Shown: in pieces, positions 43,889 through 53,719 of the stretch
Layout of the letters: the number at the start of each line of letters is the position of its first letter
Position numbering within the stretch: position 1 is the first letter of the stretch
Assembly (NCBI GenBank): GCA_900111695.1
Contig: FOHD01000001.1
Span: 62,001 to 126,000 of the forward strand
Direction: 5' to 3'
Length of the DNA stretch: 64,000 nt
DNA from: Olsenella sp. KH3B4
GTDB lineage: Bacteria > Actinomycetota > Coriobacteriia > Coriobacteriales > Atopobiaceae
Notes under the pieces: generated by a model
Seen by the model: only the letters and a program-made list of their open reading frames with translations
What the model was told of the DNA's origin: nothing
The model's database searches: none
Translations under genes and position numbers: made by a program

Positions 43889-44986
43889 CTAACAGGCATC
43901 AAGTGCGCCGGGGAAGCGTCGCTCGATCTCGGCCATGAGTTCATCCACGATCTTGTCGGCAGGAACCTTGCGCAGGGGCCTGCCGCCCTCGAAGAGCATC
44001 GCCTGCCCGTGGCCACAGGCCACGCCAAGATCGGCGTCCGAGGCCTCGCCGGGGCCGTTCACCACACACCCCATGACCGCCACGGTGATGGGCGCCTTCA
44101 CGCTGGCCAGACGCCTGCCCACCTCCTCGGCAATGGGAATCATGTCCACTTGGCAGCGCCCGCACGTGGGACAGCTCACCAGCTCAGGGGATCGCCGACG
44201 CATGCCGAGCGCCGAGAGGAGCTCCCATGCAACCGCAACCTCCTCGACCGGGTCGGCTGTAAGCGAGAGGCGCATGGTGTCGCCTATGCCCTCCTCGAGA
44301 AGGATTCCCACCCCAGCCGCGTTTTTGACCGTCCCCTGGCGAATCGTGCCAGCCTCGGTGACACCCACGTGGAGCGGCACGTCGGGCAAGGTCTTCGAAA
44401 GCTTGCGATAGGTTGCGAGCGTGGTGGGAACGCTGTGCGCCTTGGCGGAGAGAACCACGTCGAGAAAACCGCGCTCGCGGAAGTGCTCGACGAAGCCCTC
44501 GGCAGACGCCACGAGCTTCTCGGGAAGCGTGAGGTCCTGCCTGGCCGCGACCTTCTCGTCAAGAGAACCAGCGTTGACGCCTATGCGAATGGGGATGCCC
44601 GCCTCGCCGCATGCGTCGATAACGGCGTCGACACGTTCCCAAGATCCAATGTTGCCGGGGTTCACGCGAAGCGCCGCAGCCCCCCGGGCGGCAGCGCCAA
44701 GGGCCAGCCGGTAGTCAAAGTGAATGTCCGCGATCACGGGCAGCGGCGACTCGGCGCAGATGCGCTCGAAGCCGTCAAGGGAGTCCGCGTTGGGGACGGC
44801 AACGCGGATGATCTCGCAGCCCGCATCTGCAAGCCGCCTGATCTGGGCGAGGGTTGCTGCTGCGTCCGCGGTCTTGGTGGTGCACATCGACTGAACCGAG
44901 ACGGGAGCGCCGCCGCCAACGGCAACGTTGCCCACCATGACGCGCCTGGTGAGGTCACGGGGAAGCTTCTGAGTGCTGGAATCCAT
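43889..44986 (-). CDS. ispG: 4-hydroxy-3-methylbut-2-en-1-yl diphosphate synthase
   Basis: IspG converts MEcPP to HMBPP with a [4Fe-4S] cluster. The 365-residue protein has the TIM-barrel start VMVGNVAVGGGAPVSVQSM and the cluster region CPTCGRCQVDM with CVVNGPGEA. It follows dxr and rseP in the order common to actinobacteria and Firmicutes. ATG 44986 is used because it starts one base after the rseP stop and GGTGG lies upstream; an upstream TTG is less likely. Confidence 0.95.
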   Translation of the reverse strand: MDSSTQKLPRDLTRRVMVGNVAVGGGAPVSVQSMCTTKTADAAATLAQIRRLADAGCEIIRVAVPNADSLDGFERICAESPLPVIADIHFDYRLALGAAARGAAALRVNPGNIGSWERVDAVIDACGEAGIPIRIGVNAGSLDEKVAARQDLTLPEKLVASAEGFVEHFRERGFLDVVLSAKAHSVPTTLATYRKLSKTLPDVPLHVGVTEAGTIRQGTVKNAAGVGILLEEGIGDTMRLSLTADPVEEVAVAWELLSALGMRRRSPELVSCPTCGRCQVDMIPIAEEVGRRLASVKAPITVAVMGCVVNGPGEASDADLGVACGHGQAMLFEGGRPLRKVPADKIVDELMAEIERRFPGALDAC

Positions 44987-44987
44987 G

Positions 44988-46367
44988 TCAGCCACCAATC
45001 ACAAAGGTGAGAATGTCGTTTCTCATGGCCACGACAAAGACGAAGAGGAAGAAGGCAAGGCCCACGTAGCTCACGATACTCTGGGCGCGCGCGGAGACCT
45101 GTCGCCTGGAGACGGCCTGGATAATCTCTATGAGGATCTTTCCGCCGTCCAGCGGGGGGATGGGAAGTAGGTTCATGAAGCCGAGGGACATCGAGATCGC
45201 GCCAATGAAGAACGCAAGCGTGGGAACGCCGGCCGAGGCCGCCTCTGACGCCATAACCGAGATGCCAACGACGGAGCTCGACTGGTCGAGGACCTCCATG
45301 GTGTGCGAGGGCACGATGAGCTTCACGGCGTACTCCGCCACCAGCCCACCGTAGGCCACGGACCCACGAAGCGCCTGGCCAAGCGAGGGGTAGTACGTGT
45401 AGGACTGGTTGGTAATGCCCAGGTACTCAGCCGCCTCGCCGTCAACCAGGTCGACGGTCGTCTCATACGCCACTCCGTCGCGCTCGTAGCCGAGCGTGAA
45501 GTCGGTGCCAGACTCCAGATATGGCTTGATGGCGGCAACGAGGTCGTCGTAGGTGGAGATGGGAGTGCCATCCACGGACGTGATGCGGTCGCCCGGCTCA
45601 AGACCCGCAGACTCGGCAAAGGACCCCTCGGCAACACTCCCAATCACGGGTTCGTTGGAGGCGACCTGCACACCCATGACCATGAAGGACGCCGTAACCA
45701 CCACCAGTGCCACGAGCAGGTTGACCGCAGGACCCGCAAGGAGCATCGCCGTCCGCCGCCAGAAGCCACAGCCGAGGTAGGTGCGTCCGCGCTCGTGCGC
45801 CAGGAACTCGCTTGCGCTCATGCCGGGATTTCGCGGCTCGCCGTAGTTGGTGGTGCCAGCCTGGGAGAAGTCATGGCCACGGTCGTACTCGGTGCGAAGA
45901 TCGCCGTCGCGTCGAAGCGTCTCGAAGCTCGCCGGCCAGTCTGCCTGTCCCTTGTGCTCGCCAAGCGCAGGGTCATAATAGGGCCTCACAGCCGCCCAGT
46001 CCGTCAGCGTGGCGAGAAGCCCGTAGGCCCTGTCAAGATCACAACCAAGCTGGGAGGCAAGGTCGCTCACCGCAATCCTGCCGGAGCGCTGCACGCTCAT
46101 GAGCGCGGCCCCAAGCAGCTCGTCTTTGGAGTTCTCCATACCGCAGATGCGGGTGTAGCCGCCGAGCAGAATGGGGGTTACGCCAATCTCGGTACCGTGG
46201 TCCTTGCTCTTGTGCGAGAGCCTGAAACGGCAGGGCATGCCAAGGAAGAACTCGGTCACGCGGACGCCACAGGCGCGAGCCGCCAGGTAGTGGCCGCCCT
46301 CGTGCACAAATACGAGAAGCGAGAGAACGGCCACGCCCCAGAAGACGGCAGATGCGACCCCCGTCAT
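44988..46367 (-). CDS. rseP: RseP-like site-2 membrane metalloprotease with large insert
   Basis: The 459-residue protein has HEGGH (22-26) in the first helix, a PDZ domain (about 236-312), and NLLPIPPLDGGK (399-410). It cuts anti-sigma factors or leftover signal peptides within the membrane in homologues. An insert of about 120 residues (78-200) lies between the first helices. It contains a winged-helix-like part (ISVQRSGRIAVSDLASQLGCDLDRA-type, about 85-130) and a Tyr/Asp-rich linker, and is missing in E. coli RseP. ATG 46367 overlaps the dxr stop by 4 bp. No target gene is adjacent. Confidence 0.9.
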   Translation of the reverse strand: MTGVASAVFWGVAVLSLLVFVHEGGHYLAARACGVRVTEFFLGMPCRFRLSHKSKDHGTEIGVTPILLGGYTRICGMENSKDELLGAALMSVQRSGRIAVSDLASQLGCDLDRAYGLLATLTDWAAVRPYYDPALGEHKGQADWPASFETLRRDGDLRTEYDRGHDFSQAGTTNYGEPRNPGMSASEFLAHERGRTYLGCGFWRRTAMLLAGPAVNLLVALVVVTASFMVMGVQVASNEPVIGSVAEGSFAESAGLEPGDRITSVDGTPISTYDDLVAAIKPYLESGTDFTLGYERDGVAYETTVDLVDGEAAEYLGITNQSYTYYPSLGQALRGSVAYGGLVAEYAVKLIVPSHTMEVLDQSSSVVGISVMASEAASAGVPTLAFFIGAISMSLGFMNLLPIPPLDGGKILIEIIQAVSRRQVSARAQSIVSYVGLAFFLFVFVVAMRNDILTFVIGG

Positions 46368-47563
46368 GCGCGAAGTCCCTTGATGAAAGACTGTGCCAGC
46401 TCCCGCGACCTTGCGTCCACCTCGGAGAGCTGCGCCAGATTGTCGACGGCAACAGCATGCGTTGCGTCCATGACCGCAGAGATAACGCGCTCGATGTCGA
46501 GGAAGCCGCACGCTCCCGCCCTAAAGGCGGCGTTGGCCACCTCGTTTGCCGCGTTGGCTGCGCACGGCATGGTGCCGCCAATACGCCCCGCCTCCTTGAT
46601 GAGCGCAAGGCACCCGAAGGTCTTCTCGTCCGCCTCGCCAAAGGTGACGGGGGCCTCGTGGCACCAGTCGACAGGAACCGTCGGCGCGCTCCAACGCTCT
46701 GGATAGCTGAGCGCGTACTGGATGGGGATGCGCATGTCCGAGGGACCAAGCTGGGCCTTCACCGACCCGTCCGCGAACTCGACCATTGAGTGGATGCGAC
46801 TCTGGCGCTGCACGAGCACGCGAATGTCATCGATGTCCACGCCAAAGAGGTGATGGGCCTCGACGACCTCCAGTCCCTTGTTGGTGAGCGTCGCGGAGTC
46901 AATGGTGATCTTTGGCCCCATCGTCCAGGTGGGGTGCGCAAGGGCATCGTCAACGGTCACGCGCGAGAGCTCGTCTCGCGTCATGCCATAGAAGGGGCCA
47001 CCCGAGCACGTGAGCCAGATGCGCGCGAGGTCAGCGTCCCTCTCCCCAACCAGACACTGGTAGATGGCGCTGTGCTCGGAGTCGACGGGGATGAGCCTCC
47101 CGGGCTTTGCAAGCGGCATGAGAAGGTCGCCCGCAACAACGATAGACTCCTTGTTGGCATAGGCCAAGATCTTGTCGGCCTTGAGCGCCGCGTAGCCAGC
47201 CGCCATGCCAGCCTCGCCCACCACGGCGTTCACCACGCAGTCGACATCCGGAAGCTCCGTCAGCGCCATGACGGCGTCGGGACCAAAGCCAAGGGCGCAA
47301 CCAGAGGGTAGCTCATCGAGGGCGACGTCGTCCTTGCGGGAGGCGTCAGCCACAGCGACGTGCGTGGCATTGAACTCCCGCGCCGCCTCGACAAGACGTT
47401 CACACGACGAGTTCACAGAGAGCGCGACAACCTTCAGGCGATCGGGATGCTGGCGACACACTTCAAGCGTCTGCATGCCAATGGAGCCCGAGCACCCAAG
47501 AACCGCGACGCGAAGAACATGCGGACGCGGAGAGCGCGCTCCAGGACGCTCGAACAAACTCAT
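46364..47563 (-). CDS. dxr: 1-deoxy-D-xylulose 5-phosphate reductoisomerase
   Basis: Dxr makes MEP from DXP with NADPH, the committed step of the isoprenoid pathway. The 399-residue enzyme has the Rossmann loop LGCSGSIGMQTL (23-34), EHSAIYQCL, SGGPFYGMT and the metal/substrate residues around them. It lies between cdsA and rseP with 4-bp overlaps. Confidence 0.96.
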   Translation of the reverse strand: MSLFERPGARSPRPHVLRVAVLGCSGSIGMQTLEVCRQHPDRLKVVALSVNSSCERLVEAAREFNATHVAVADASRKDDVALDELPSGCALGFGPDAVMALTELPDVDCVVNAVVGEAGMAAGYAALKADKILAYANKESIVVAGDLLMPLAKPGRLIPVDSEHSAIYQCLVGERDADLARIWLTCSGGPFYGMTRDELSRVTVDDALAHPTWTMGPKITIDSATLTNKGLEVVEAHHLFGVDIDDIRVLVQRQSRIHSMVEFADGSVKAQLGPSDMRIPIQYALSYPERWSAPTVPVDWCHEAPVTFGEADEKTFGCLALIKEAGRIGGTMPCAANAANEVANAAFRAGACGFLDIERVISAVMDATHAVAVDNLAQLSEVDARSRELAQSFIKGLRA

Positions 47564-48513
47564 AGAATTCCCCCAAAGAAAAGTATGAAGTAGGCCGCCA
47601 TGCTGCCGAAGAGCATGGAGTCAGACCTGTCGAGAAGACCGCCGTGACCAGGCATGAGGTTGCCTGAGTCCTTGACGCCAACGCCGCGCTTGAGACGGGA
47701 CTCAAAAAGATCGCCCACGACTCCCGCAATGCCAACGATGAGCCCGCCGAGAAGGGCATGGGGCATCGTGAGCCCCGCGACGCCCAAGACGGCCATTGCA
47801 ACCCAGATGACAACGGAGGCGATGATGCCACCGTAGAACCCCTCCCAACTCTTATGGGGCGAGATTCTTGGGGCCAGCTTGTGGACACCAATCTTCGAAC
47901 CAACGGCATATGCCATGGCGTCATTAGCCCAAACGGAGAGCATGACGCCAAACGTCAGCGTTGCCCCAACGAGGCCCTTGTCGACAACGCGGATGAGGAC
48001 CAGGCTCGAGAAGGTGAGCGAGGTGTAGAGCGGTCCAAAGACCGTGATGGCCACGTCGCCCACATTTGCCCGCGGCGTGAAGACGTACCATGCCGCGCAG
48101 GCTGCAAGCAGCAGGAAGAGGATGATGACCAGTCCCCTGAGACCGGTGAGATACGCCGCAATAGGAAACAGCACCGCCGCAGAGAGGCCAACTCCCTCGT
48201 TGGGCATGCGCCCGCCCATCCGCGCAATGCGGAAGAACTCGGAGCAGCAGAGCCATGCCATGGCGCTGATCATGAGCGTCGTGGCGATGGGTCCAATGTA
48301 GAGGCAGACGAGAACGACAATCGCGTATATGGCGCCCGACGTGGTGCGCGTGAGGAGTCGCTCCGTCCAGCCGCGGGCGCGCTGACCCGCAAGGGCGCCC
48401 GCTGTGCGACGGGCTTCCTTTGCATTGCGCCTGTTCTCGAGCTTGTCTATGTGGCGGTCGATGCCTACGCTCTCGCGCTTGTCCTGCTGGTCCTCGGGGC
48501 CTCTCTCACTCAA
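47560..48513 (-). CDS. cdsA: Phosphatidate cytidylyltransferase
   Basis: CdsA makes CDP-diacylglycerol at the membrane. The 317-residue protein has many helices and the C-terminal signature ESRLKRGVGVKDSGNLMPGHGGLLDR with metal-binding Asp residues. A cytosolic N-terminal ~50-residue charged segment (EDQQDKRESVG…) comes before the first helix, longer than in E. coli. It overlaps uppS and dxr by 4 bp. Confidence 0.94.
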   Translation of the reverse strand: MSERGPEDQQDKRESVGIDRHIDKLENRRNAKEARRTAGALAGQRARGWTERLLTRTTSGAIYAIVVLVCLYIGPIATTLMISAMAWLCCSEFFRIARMGGRMPNEGVGLSAAVLFPIAAYLTGLRGLVIILFLLLAACAAWYVFTPRANVGDVAITVFGPLYTSLTFSSLVLIRVVDKGLVGATLTFGVMLSVWANDAMAYAVGSKIGVHKLAPRISPHKSWEGFYGGIIASVVIWVAMAVLGVAGLTMPHALLGGLIVGIAGVVGDLFESRLKRGVGVKDSGNLMPGHGGLLDRSDSMLFGSMAAYFILFFGGIL

Positions 48514-49295
48514 GACTCGGTGACACCCCCAAACCGGCGATGACGACCCTGGAATGCCTTGACTGCGCGCAGGAAGTCCCAGCGCGAGAAGTCAGGCCAC
48601 AGGGTTGGGGTCACGTAGAACTCGGTGTAGGCAAGCTGCCAGAGCAGATAGTTTGAGAGCCGCATCTCGCCAGAGGTGCGGATGAGAAGCTCGGGGTCCG
48701 GCAGGCCTCTCGTGTACAGGCGAGACGAGAGAGCGTCCTCGTCGATGTCCTCGGGGCGCAGGGTGCCGGCGGCGACCTCGGCCGCGAGCTCGCGAGCGGC
48801 ACGCGTAATCTCGGCGCGCGAGCCGTAGTTCACGGCCAGAGCAAACGTCATGCCCGTGTGGTCGGCAGTCTGATCGAGGCCCTCGCGAAAGACGTCAGCA
48901 GTCTGCTTTGGCAGGGCGTCGATGTCGCCGAAGAAACGAAGCCGCACGTTCTCCTGGTGGAAGAGCGGCAACTCGTTTAGAAGCGTAGTCGCAAAGAGGT
49001 GCATGAGGAGATCGACCTCATGCTGGGGCCTCTTCCAGTTCTCTGTTGAGAACGCGTAGACCGAAAGCACATCCAGGCCAAGGCGCACGCTCGTAGTAAC
49101 AGCCTCGCGCAGAGAATCGACGCCTGCGACGTGGCCCTCCGAGCGGTCGAGCCCACGAGCCTTGGCCCACCGACCGTTGCCATCCATGATGATGGAGACG
49201 TGGCGAGGAATGCGGTTCAGGTCGACGTCAGCAAGGCTTATGTCCTCGGGGGGATTGGCGTAGTAGGCCCCCAGCTTCTTCTCGTCTATCTGCAC
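48510..49295 (-). CDS. uppS: Undecaprenyl diphosphate synthase
   Basis: The 261-residue cis-prenyltransferase adds isoprene units to make C55-PP, the lipid carrier for peptidoglycan. It has IIMDGNGRWAKARGL, with the catalytic Asp, and SEGHVAGVDSLR, YAFSTENWKRP and RTSGEMRLSNYLLWQLAYTEFY. The N-terminal ~28 residues precede the usual start. It begins directly after frr and overlaps cdsA. Confidence 0.95.
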   Translation of the reverse strand: MQIDEKKLGAYYANPPEDISLADVDLNRIPRHVSIIMDGNGRWAKARGLDRSEGHVAGVDSLREAVTTSVRLGLDVLSVYAFSTENWKRPQHEVDLLMHLFATTLLNELPLFHQENVRLRFFGDIDALPKQTADVFREGLDQTADHTGMTFALAVNYGSRAEITRAARELAAEVAAGTLRPEDIDEDALSSRLYTRGLPDPELLIRTSGEMRLSNYLLWQLAYTEFYVTPTLWPDFSRWDFLRAVKAFQGRHRRFGGVTES

Positions 49296-49841
49296 CTAAA
49301 TCTCCATGACCTCGGCGGTCTTCTCCTTGAGCATCGCGTCGACACGCTTGACGTAGTCGTCAGTGAGCTTCTGGATGGCCTTCTTCTCGCGAGAGACCTC
49401 GTCCTCAGAGAGCTCCTCGTCGCGGTCGAGCTTGTTGTTGGCGTCACGACGAACGTTGCGGATAGAGACGCGCGCCTCCTCGGCGATGTCCTTGCACTCG
49501 CGGGCGAGCTCGCGGCGACGCTCCTCCGTGGGCTTGGGGAACGGAAGACGGATGGATGCGCCGTCGTTTGAGGGCGTGATGCCCAGGTCCGAGGCCTCGA
49601 TGGCCTTCTCGATGCTCCTCAGCGCGCTCTTGTCCCACGGCTCGATGACCATCATCGAGGCCTCGGGGACTTTCACGCCCGCAAGCTGCGTGATGGGCGT
49701 AGGCTGTCCGTAGTAGTCGACCTTGATGGGGTCGAGGATGTGCGGATTGGCACGCCCCGTGCGGACGCGGGAGAAGTTGGCCTGGAGCGCTTCCAGACAC
49801 TTATCCATATGCTTCTTGGCTTTGTCGGTGTACTGGCTCAT
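49296..49841 (-). CDS. frr: Ribosome recycling factor
   Basis: RRF splits post-termination ribosomes with EF-G. The 181-residue protein has the usual [19 protein letters not shown] hinge segment and [21 protein letters not shown] near the end, matching the family length (about 185). It overlaps pyrH by 4 bp and directly precedes uppS. Confidence 0.97.
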   Translation of the reverse strand: MSQYTDKAKKHMDKCLEALQANFSRVRTGRANPHILDPIKVDYYGQPTPITQLAGVKVPEASMMVIEPWDKSALRSIEKAIEASDLGITPSNDGASIRLPFPKPTEERRRELARECKDIAEEARVSIRNVRRDANNKLDRDEELSEDEVSREKKAIQKLTDDYVKRVDAMLKEKTAEVMEI

Positions 49842-50578
49842 GCTTGCTCCTCCTCGACGACGGTGGTTCCAACGTTCTCGCCCGCGAGCGCGCTCATGAA
49901 GACGCCGTCCTGGCCCATGTCAAAGACCATGATTGGCATCTTGTTGTCATGGCAGAGCGCCGTGGCCGTTGCGTCCATGACCTTGAGGTCGCGTGCAAGA
50001 ACCTCCTTGTAGGTGATGGTATCGAACTTAGTGGCTTCGGGATGGGTAACCGGATCGGCATCGTAGATGCCGTCGACCTTGGTCGCCTTCATGAGGACCT
50101 CGGCGCCAATCTCGCACGCGCGAAGGGCTGCGGCGGTGTCGGTGGTGAAGTAGGGGTTCCCCGTGCCGGCAGCAAAGATAACGATACGACCCTTCTCGAG
50201 GTGCCTGATGGCGCGGCGGCGGATGTAGGTCTCGCACACCTGATGCATCTCGATTGCGCTCATGACACGGCAGTCCATCCCATTGCGCTCGAAGCAGTCC
50301 TGCAGCGAGAGGGCATTAATAACCGTAGCGAGCATGCCCATGTTGTCTCCCTGGGCGCGGTCCATCCCGGCAGCTGCACCCTGGATGCCACGGAAGATGT
50401 TGCCGCCACCCACAACAACGGCAACCTGAACGCCATCCTCCCACACGGGTTTGATCTCCTCGGCAAGTCTCTGCGGCACCTTGGGGTCTATGCCAAAAGC
50501 CTGGTCGCCCATGAGGGCCTCGCCGGAAAGCTTCAGAAGAACGCGCTGGTACTTGTAGGTCGACAAGCCATCCTCCAT
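49838..50578 (-). CDS. pyrH: UMP kinase
   Basis: Bacterial UMP kinase of the amino-acid kinase fold, 246 residues. It has [15 protein letters not shown] near the start, [15 protein letters not shown], a later loop [19 protein letters not shown] and [13 protein letters not shown]. The start is uncertain. ATG 50578 is conventional, but a TTG four codons later (50566) has GGAGG five bases upstream and would be better placed; the family starts close to this point. It lies downstream of a terminator after tsf. Confidence 0.94.
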   Translation of the reverse strand: MEDGLSTYKYQRVLLKLSGEALMGDQAFGIDPKVPQRLAEEIKPVWEDGVQVAVVVGGGNIFRGIQGAAAGMDRAQGDNMGMLATVINALSLQDCFERNGMDCRVMSAIEMHQVCETYIRRRAIRHLEKGRIVIFAAGTGNPYFTTDTAAALRACEIGAEVLMKATKVDGIYDADPVTHPEATKFDTITYKEVLARDLKVMDATATALCHDNKMPIMVFDMGQDGVFMSALAGENVGTTVVEEEQA

Positions 50579-50725
50579 TCGTCGGGATGTCACGGCCGCC
50601 AGATGTCGCAGCCGTAACCCCAACGATTCTATCAGAGCACCACGGATGCGCCGCCGCGTCCTCGGCGAGTGTAAGGTCTCTGCATACGGAGGACACGCCT
50701 AGAGCCAAAACCTGGTCAAAAGACA

Positions 50726-50762
50726 AGAAGCAGCCCCAACAGGCAAAGGCCTGTCGGGGCTG
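50726..50762 (-). terminator. Rho-independent terminator after tsf
   Basis: Read leftward, CAGCCCCGACAGGC and GCCTGTTGGGGCTG form a long stem with TTCTT after it. It lies between tsf and pyrH and ends the rpsB-tsf transcript; pyrH then needs another promoter or readthrough. Confidence 0.85.
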
Positions 50763-50793
50763 CAAACAATCACTTCTTATGAAGCAGCCTGTG

Positions 50794-51663
50794 CTACTCG
50801 CCGAAGTTGAAGCGCACGAAAGTGACGATCTTGATGTCGTCGCCGAGGGACTTGGAGACCTTCTTGGCAAGGGACGAGATGGTCTCGTTGGAGTCCTTCA
50901 CAAAGACCTGCTCGGTAAGGACGCTCTCCTTGTAGAACTTCTCGAGCTTGCCGAGGGCGATCTTCTCCTGGATGGCCTCAGGCTTGCCAGACTCGGCAGC
51001 CTGCGCCTTGTAGATGCCCATCTCGTGGTCGATGACGTCCTGGGGGACATCCTCGCGTACGGCAGAGACGGGGTTGCTGGCGACGACCTGCATGGCTACG
51101 TCATGCGCGAAGGTCTTGAACTCGTCCGCATTGGCGGTCTCAGGCTTGGAGAACGAGAAGCTCACCATGTCGGCATGCTTGCCATCGTGGTGGATGTAGC
51201 AGCCAATGCCACCGTTCTCAGCGGTGAGGCGAGAGAAGCGGTTGATCTTCATGTTCTCGCCGATGACGTGAATCATCTCGGTGAGCTCGGACTCGACGGT
51301 GCCCTCACCCATGGGGCAGGCCTTCAGGGCGTCGACGTCAGCGGGGTCGTTCTTGGCGACGACCTCGGCCACGGCATGCGCGAAGTCCTTGAACTTGCCA
51401 TTGGTGCCAACAAAGTCGGTCTCGCAGGTGAGCTCGACCATAGCGGCAACCTTAGCGTCATCGGAGACGTAGACGGCGATGGTGCCCTCGTTGGTCTCGC
51501 GGCCAGCGCGCTTGACGGCCTTGGCAAGACCCATCTTGCGGAGGACGTCGACGGCCTTGTCAAGGTCGCCATCGGCCTCAACGAGAGCCTTCTTGCACTC
51601 CATCATGGGAGAGTCGGTCATCTCGCGGAGCTGCTTGACGAGGGCGGCGGTAATCTGTGCCAT
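50794..51663 (-). CDS. tsf: Elongation factor Ts
   Basis: EF-Ts recycles EF-Tu-GDP. The 289-residue protein has the N-terminal UBA-like LVKQLREMTDSPMMECKKAL and GxxxVELTCETDFV-type core motif. It follows rpsB by 45 bp, the classic gene pair. Confidence 0.97.
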   Translation of the reverse strand: MAQITAALVKQLREMTDSPMMECKKALVEADGDLDKAVDVLRKMGLAKAVKRAGRETNEGTIAVYVSDDAKVAAMVELTCETDFVGTNGKFKDFAHAVAEVVAKNDPADVDALKACPMGEGTVESELTEMIHVIGENMKINRFSRLTAENGGIGCYIHHDGKHADMVSFSFSKPETANADEFKTFAHDVAMQVVASNPVSAVREDVPQDVIDHEMGIYKAQAAESGKPEAIQEKIALGKLEKFYKESVLTEQVFVKDSNETISSLAKKVSKSLGDDIKIVTFVRFNFGE

Positions 51664-51708
51664 GTGAACCTCCTAAAGGGGTTGGTTGGTGGGAGACGGG
51701 ATGATTAG

Positions 51709-52494
51709 CTACTCGGCCGCAGGAGCCTCGGCGGCAGGAGCGGCTGCCTCATCGGTAGCGACGGGGGCGGTAGCCTCGCCGGTCTGCATCTCCTCGGCGG
51801 TCACCTGGGTCTCGCCGGTACCAGCGAGAACAGCGTCGGCCGCAAGCTCGCACATGAGGGAGACGGAGCGGATGGCGTCGTCGTTAGCGGGCACGCCGTA
51901 GTCGATAACGTCGGGGTCGGAGTTGGTGTCGAGCAGGCCAACAACGGGGATGTGCAGGCGGTTGGCCTCACGAACGGCAATCTCCTCGCGCTTGGTGTCG
52001 ACGACGAAGATGGCCTGCGGGAGGGTGGTCATGTCACGGACGCCACCGAGGTTCTTCTGGAGCTTGTCGAGCTCCTTGGTGAGCAGTGCCTGCTCCTTCT
52101 TGGGGAGCGCGTTCATGCGGCCGTCCTCGACCATGGCCTCGAGCTCCTCCATGCGGGCGATACGGGAACGCATGGTCACGAAGTTGGTGAGCATGCCGCC
52201 GAGCCAGCGCTGGTTGATGTAAGGCATGTTGGCGCGCTCAGCCTGAGTCTGGATGGGCTCCTGGGCCTGCTTCTTGGTGCCCACAAAGAGGACCTTGCCG
52301 CCCTTGGCAGCGGTCTCGCGCAGGAAGGTGTAGGCCTTGTCGGCGTCGATGAGGGTCTGCTTGAGGTCGAGGATATAGATGCCGTTGCGCTCGCCAAAGA
52401 TGTAGGGCTTCATCTTGGGGTTCCAGCGGCGGGTCTGGTGACCGTAGTGGCAGCCTGCGTCGAGAAGGGTCTGGATAGTAACCTTAGCAGCCAT
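51709..52494 (-). CDS. rpsB: 30S ribosomal protein S2
   Basis: The 261-residue S2 has [40 protein letters not shown] and [24 protein letters not shown]. An Ala/Glu-rich tail of about 30 residues extends past the typical end. It is the first gene of rpsB-tsf, with a leader upstream. Confidence 0.97.
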   Translation of the reverse strand: MAAKVTIQTLLDAGCHYGHQTRRWNPKMKPYIFGERNGIYILDLKQTLIDADKAYTFLRETAAKGGKVLFVGTKKQAQEPIQTQAERANMPYINQRWLGGMLTNFVTMRSRIARMEELEAMVEDGRMNALPKKEQALLTKELDKLQKNLGGVRDMTTLPQAIFVVDTKREEIAVREANRLHIPVVGLLDTNSDPDVIDYGVPANDDAIRSVSLMCELAADAVLAGTGETQVTAEEMQTGEATAPVATDEAAAPAAEAPAAE

Positions 52495-52539
52495 GTTTGA
52501 CCTCCATTGGTTGGTCCTCCGCGCGATGTCATCCCCGAA

Positions 52540-52574
52540 GTGCCACCCCTGGCCTGGCTTAGAGCCTGGGGCAC
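52540..52574 (-). promoter_or_regulatory. Hairpin in the rpsB leader, candidate autoregulatory element
   Basis: Between promoter and gene, GTGCC and GGCAC arms enclose an inner GGCT-TAG-AGCC stem. S2 is known to autoregulate its mRNA in other bacteria. No match to a known leader family was checked. Confidence 0.3.
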
Positions 52575-52652
52575 CACGGCCTTCAAGTCGTCACGCGTGT
52601 GTGATGTTGCCGCCTGGTAGCGGCATGCTGAGCATCTGCACAGCGATTGAAG

Positions 52653-52682
52653 AGTATAGCAGGTAAAAGAGGAGGCGGGCAA
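52653..52682 (-). promoter_or_regulatory. Candidate rpsB-tsf promoter
   Basis: Read leftward, TTGCCC and TATACT are separated by 18 bases. The start site would lie about 150 bases before rpsB, leaving a long leader. The -35 region lies close to the xer gene end. Confidence 0.5.
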
Positions 52683-52738
52683 GCAGCGCGAAAGTCCTGC
52701 TCACGTTCACCGTTTCACCTTGAAGTGGCCCTACGACC

Positions 52739-53719
52739 TTACTGCGCCCTGGGATGTGCCTGGCGCGCCGCGTCTTTGAGCCTCTCGACGGAGAGGTGCG
52801 TGTAGACCTGTGTGGTCGAGAGGCTCTCGTGGCCCAGGAGCTCCTGTACGCTTCTGAGGTCGGCTCCTCCCGAAACGAGCTCCGTGGCATAGGTGTGGCG
52901 CATGGCGTGCGGCGTGAGCGTAGGGTCAATCCTTGCGAGGCGAACATGAGTCTCGAAGACGGTACGAAGGGCGGCGGCGCTCATACGACGCCCCCGAGTG
53001 GAGAGGAAGAGCGCGCCATCCAGGCCCTCCCCCTCTCCCCCCTTGCCTTTAGACGCAAGCTTAGGGCGAGCCTCGTCGAGATATCGCCTCACCCACTCCA
53101 GTGCCACCTCATAGAGGGGAACAATCCGCTCCTTTGAGCCCTTTCCAAAGAGCGTTGCCTGGCACCTGCCAAAGTCGACCGAGCTCACGTCAAGACGCGA
53201 GACTTCGGAGATACGGGCGCCGGAGGCATAGAGAAACTCCAGGAACGCACGGTCCCGTATTCCAGTTGGCTCGGTCGTATCGCACGTGGCAAGAAGCTTC
53301 TGCACGTCCTCGTCAGACATGGTCTTGGGGAGACGGCGAGGGCCCTTGGGTGTAGCCAGTGCGGCCGCGGGATCCACCGAGCAAATCCCCTCACGAAGCA
53401 TCCATCCATAGAAGTCACGGACTGCCGAGAGCCGACGATCAACCGTTCGCACCGTGTAGCCCGAACGCCCGAGGTCAGCGAGAAAGCCACGCAGTTCCCG
53501 GTGGGTTGCCCGCAGGGGATCCACGTGCATGCGCTCGGCCCACGAGGCAAAAGACGCCAGGTCTGCCCGATAGGCCCTCACGGTGTTCTCGGAAAGCCCA
53601 CGGACTTGCCCGAGATACGCGAGAAAGGCGCGGCGCTCGTCAGGCAGCACGTGCGAGCCAAGGGGGGCAGCGGCCTTCGAGTGCGATAAGCCCTTCTCGC
53701 CTTCACGCCGCACGCTCAT
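52739..53719 (-). CDS. xerC: Tyrosine recombinase, XerC/XerD family
   Basis: The 326-residue protein has an N-terminal SAM-like domain (about 25-120) and a catalytic domain with the conserved arginine in ASGARISEVSRLD, HAMRHTYATEL (His and Arg) and VYTHLS with the nucleophile Tyr; GHESLSTTQ also fits. XerC-type enzymes resolve chromosome dimers at dif. The gene neighbours (trmFO upstream, rpsB downstream) match the usual place of XerC in Firmicutes. It overlaps trmFO by 4 bp. A basic 25-residue N-terminal tail is extra. Confidence 0.9.
   Translation of the reverse strand: MSVRREGEKGLSHSKAAAPLGSHVLPDERRAFLAYLGQVRGLSENTVRAYRADLASFASWAERMHVDPLRATHRELRGFLADLGRSGYTVRTVDRRLSAVRDFYGWMLREGICSVDPAAALATPKGPRRLPKTMSDEDVQKLLATCDTTEPTGIRDRAFLEFLYASGARISEVSRLDVSSVDFGRCQATLFGKGSKERIVPLYEVALEWVRRYLDEARPKLASKGKGGEGEGLDGALFLSTRGRRMSAAALRTVFETHVRLARIDPTLTPHAMRHTYATELVSGGADLRSVQELLGHESLSTTQVYTHLSVERLKDAARQAHPRAQ

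Noticed and set aside
42437..45010. 857-codon rightward frame across proS and ispG
   Set aside because: Spans two real leftward genes and their spacer; no protein motif.
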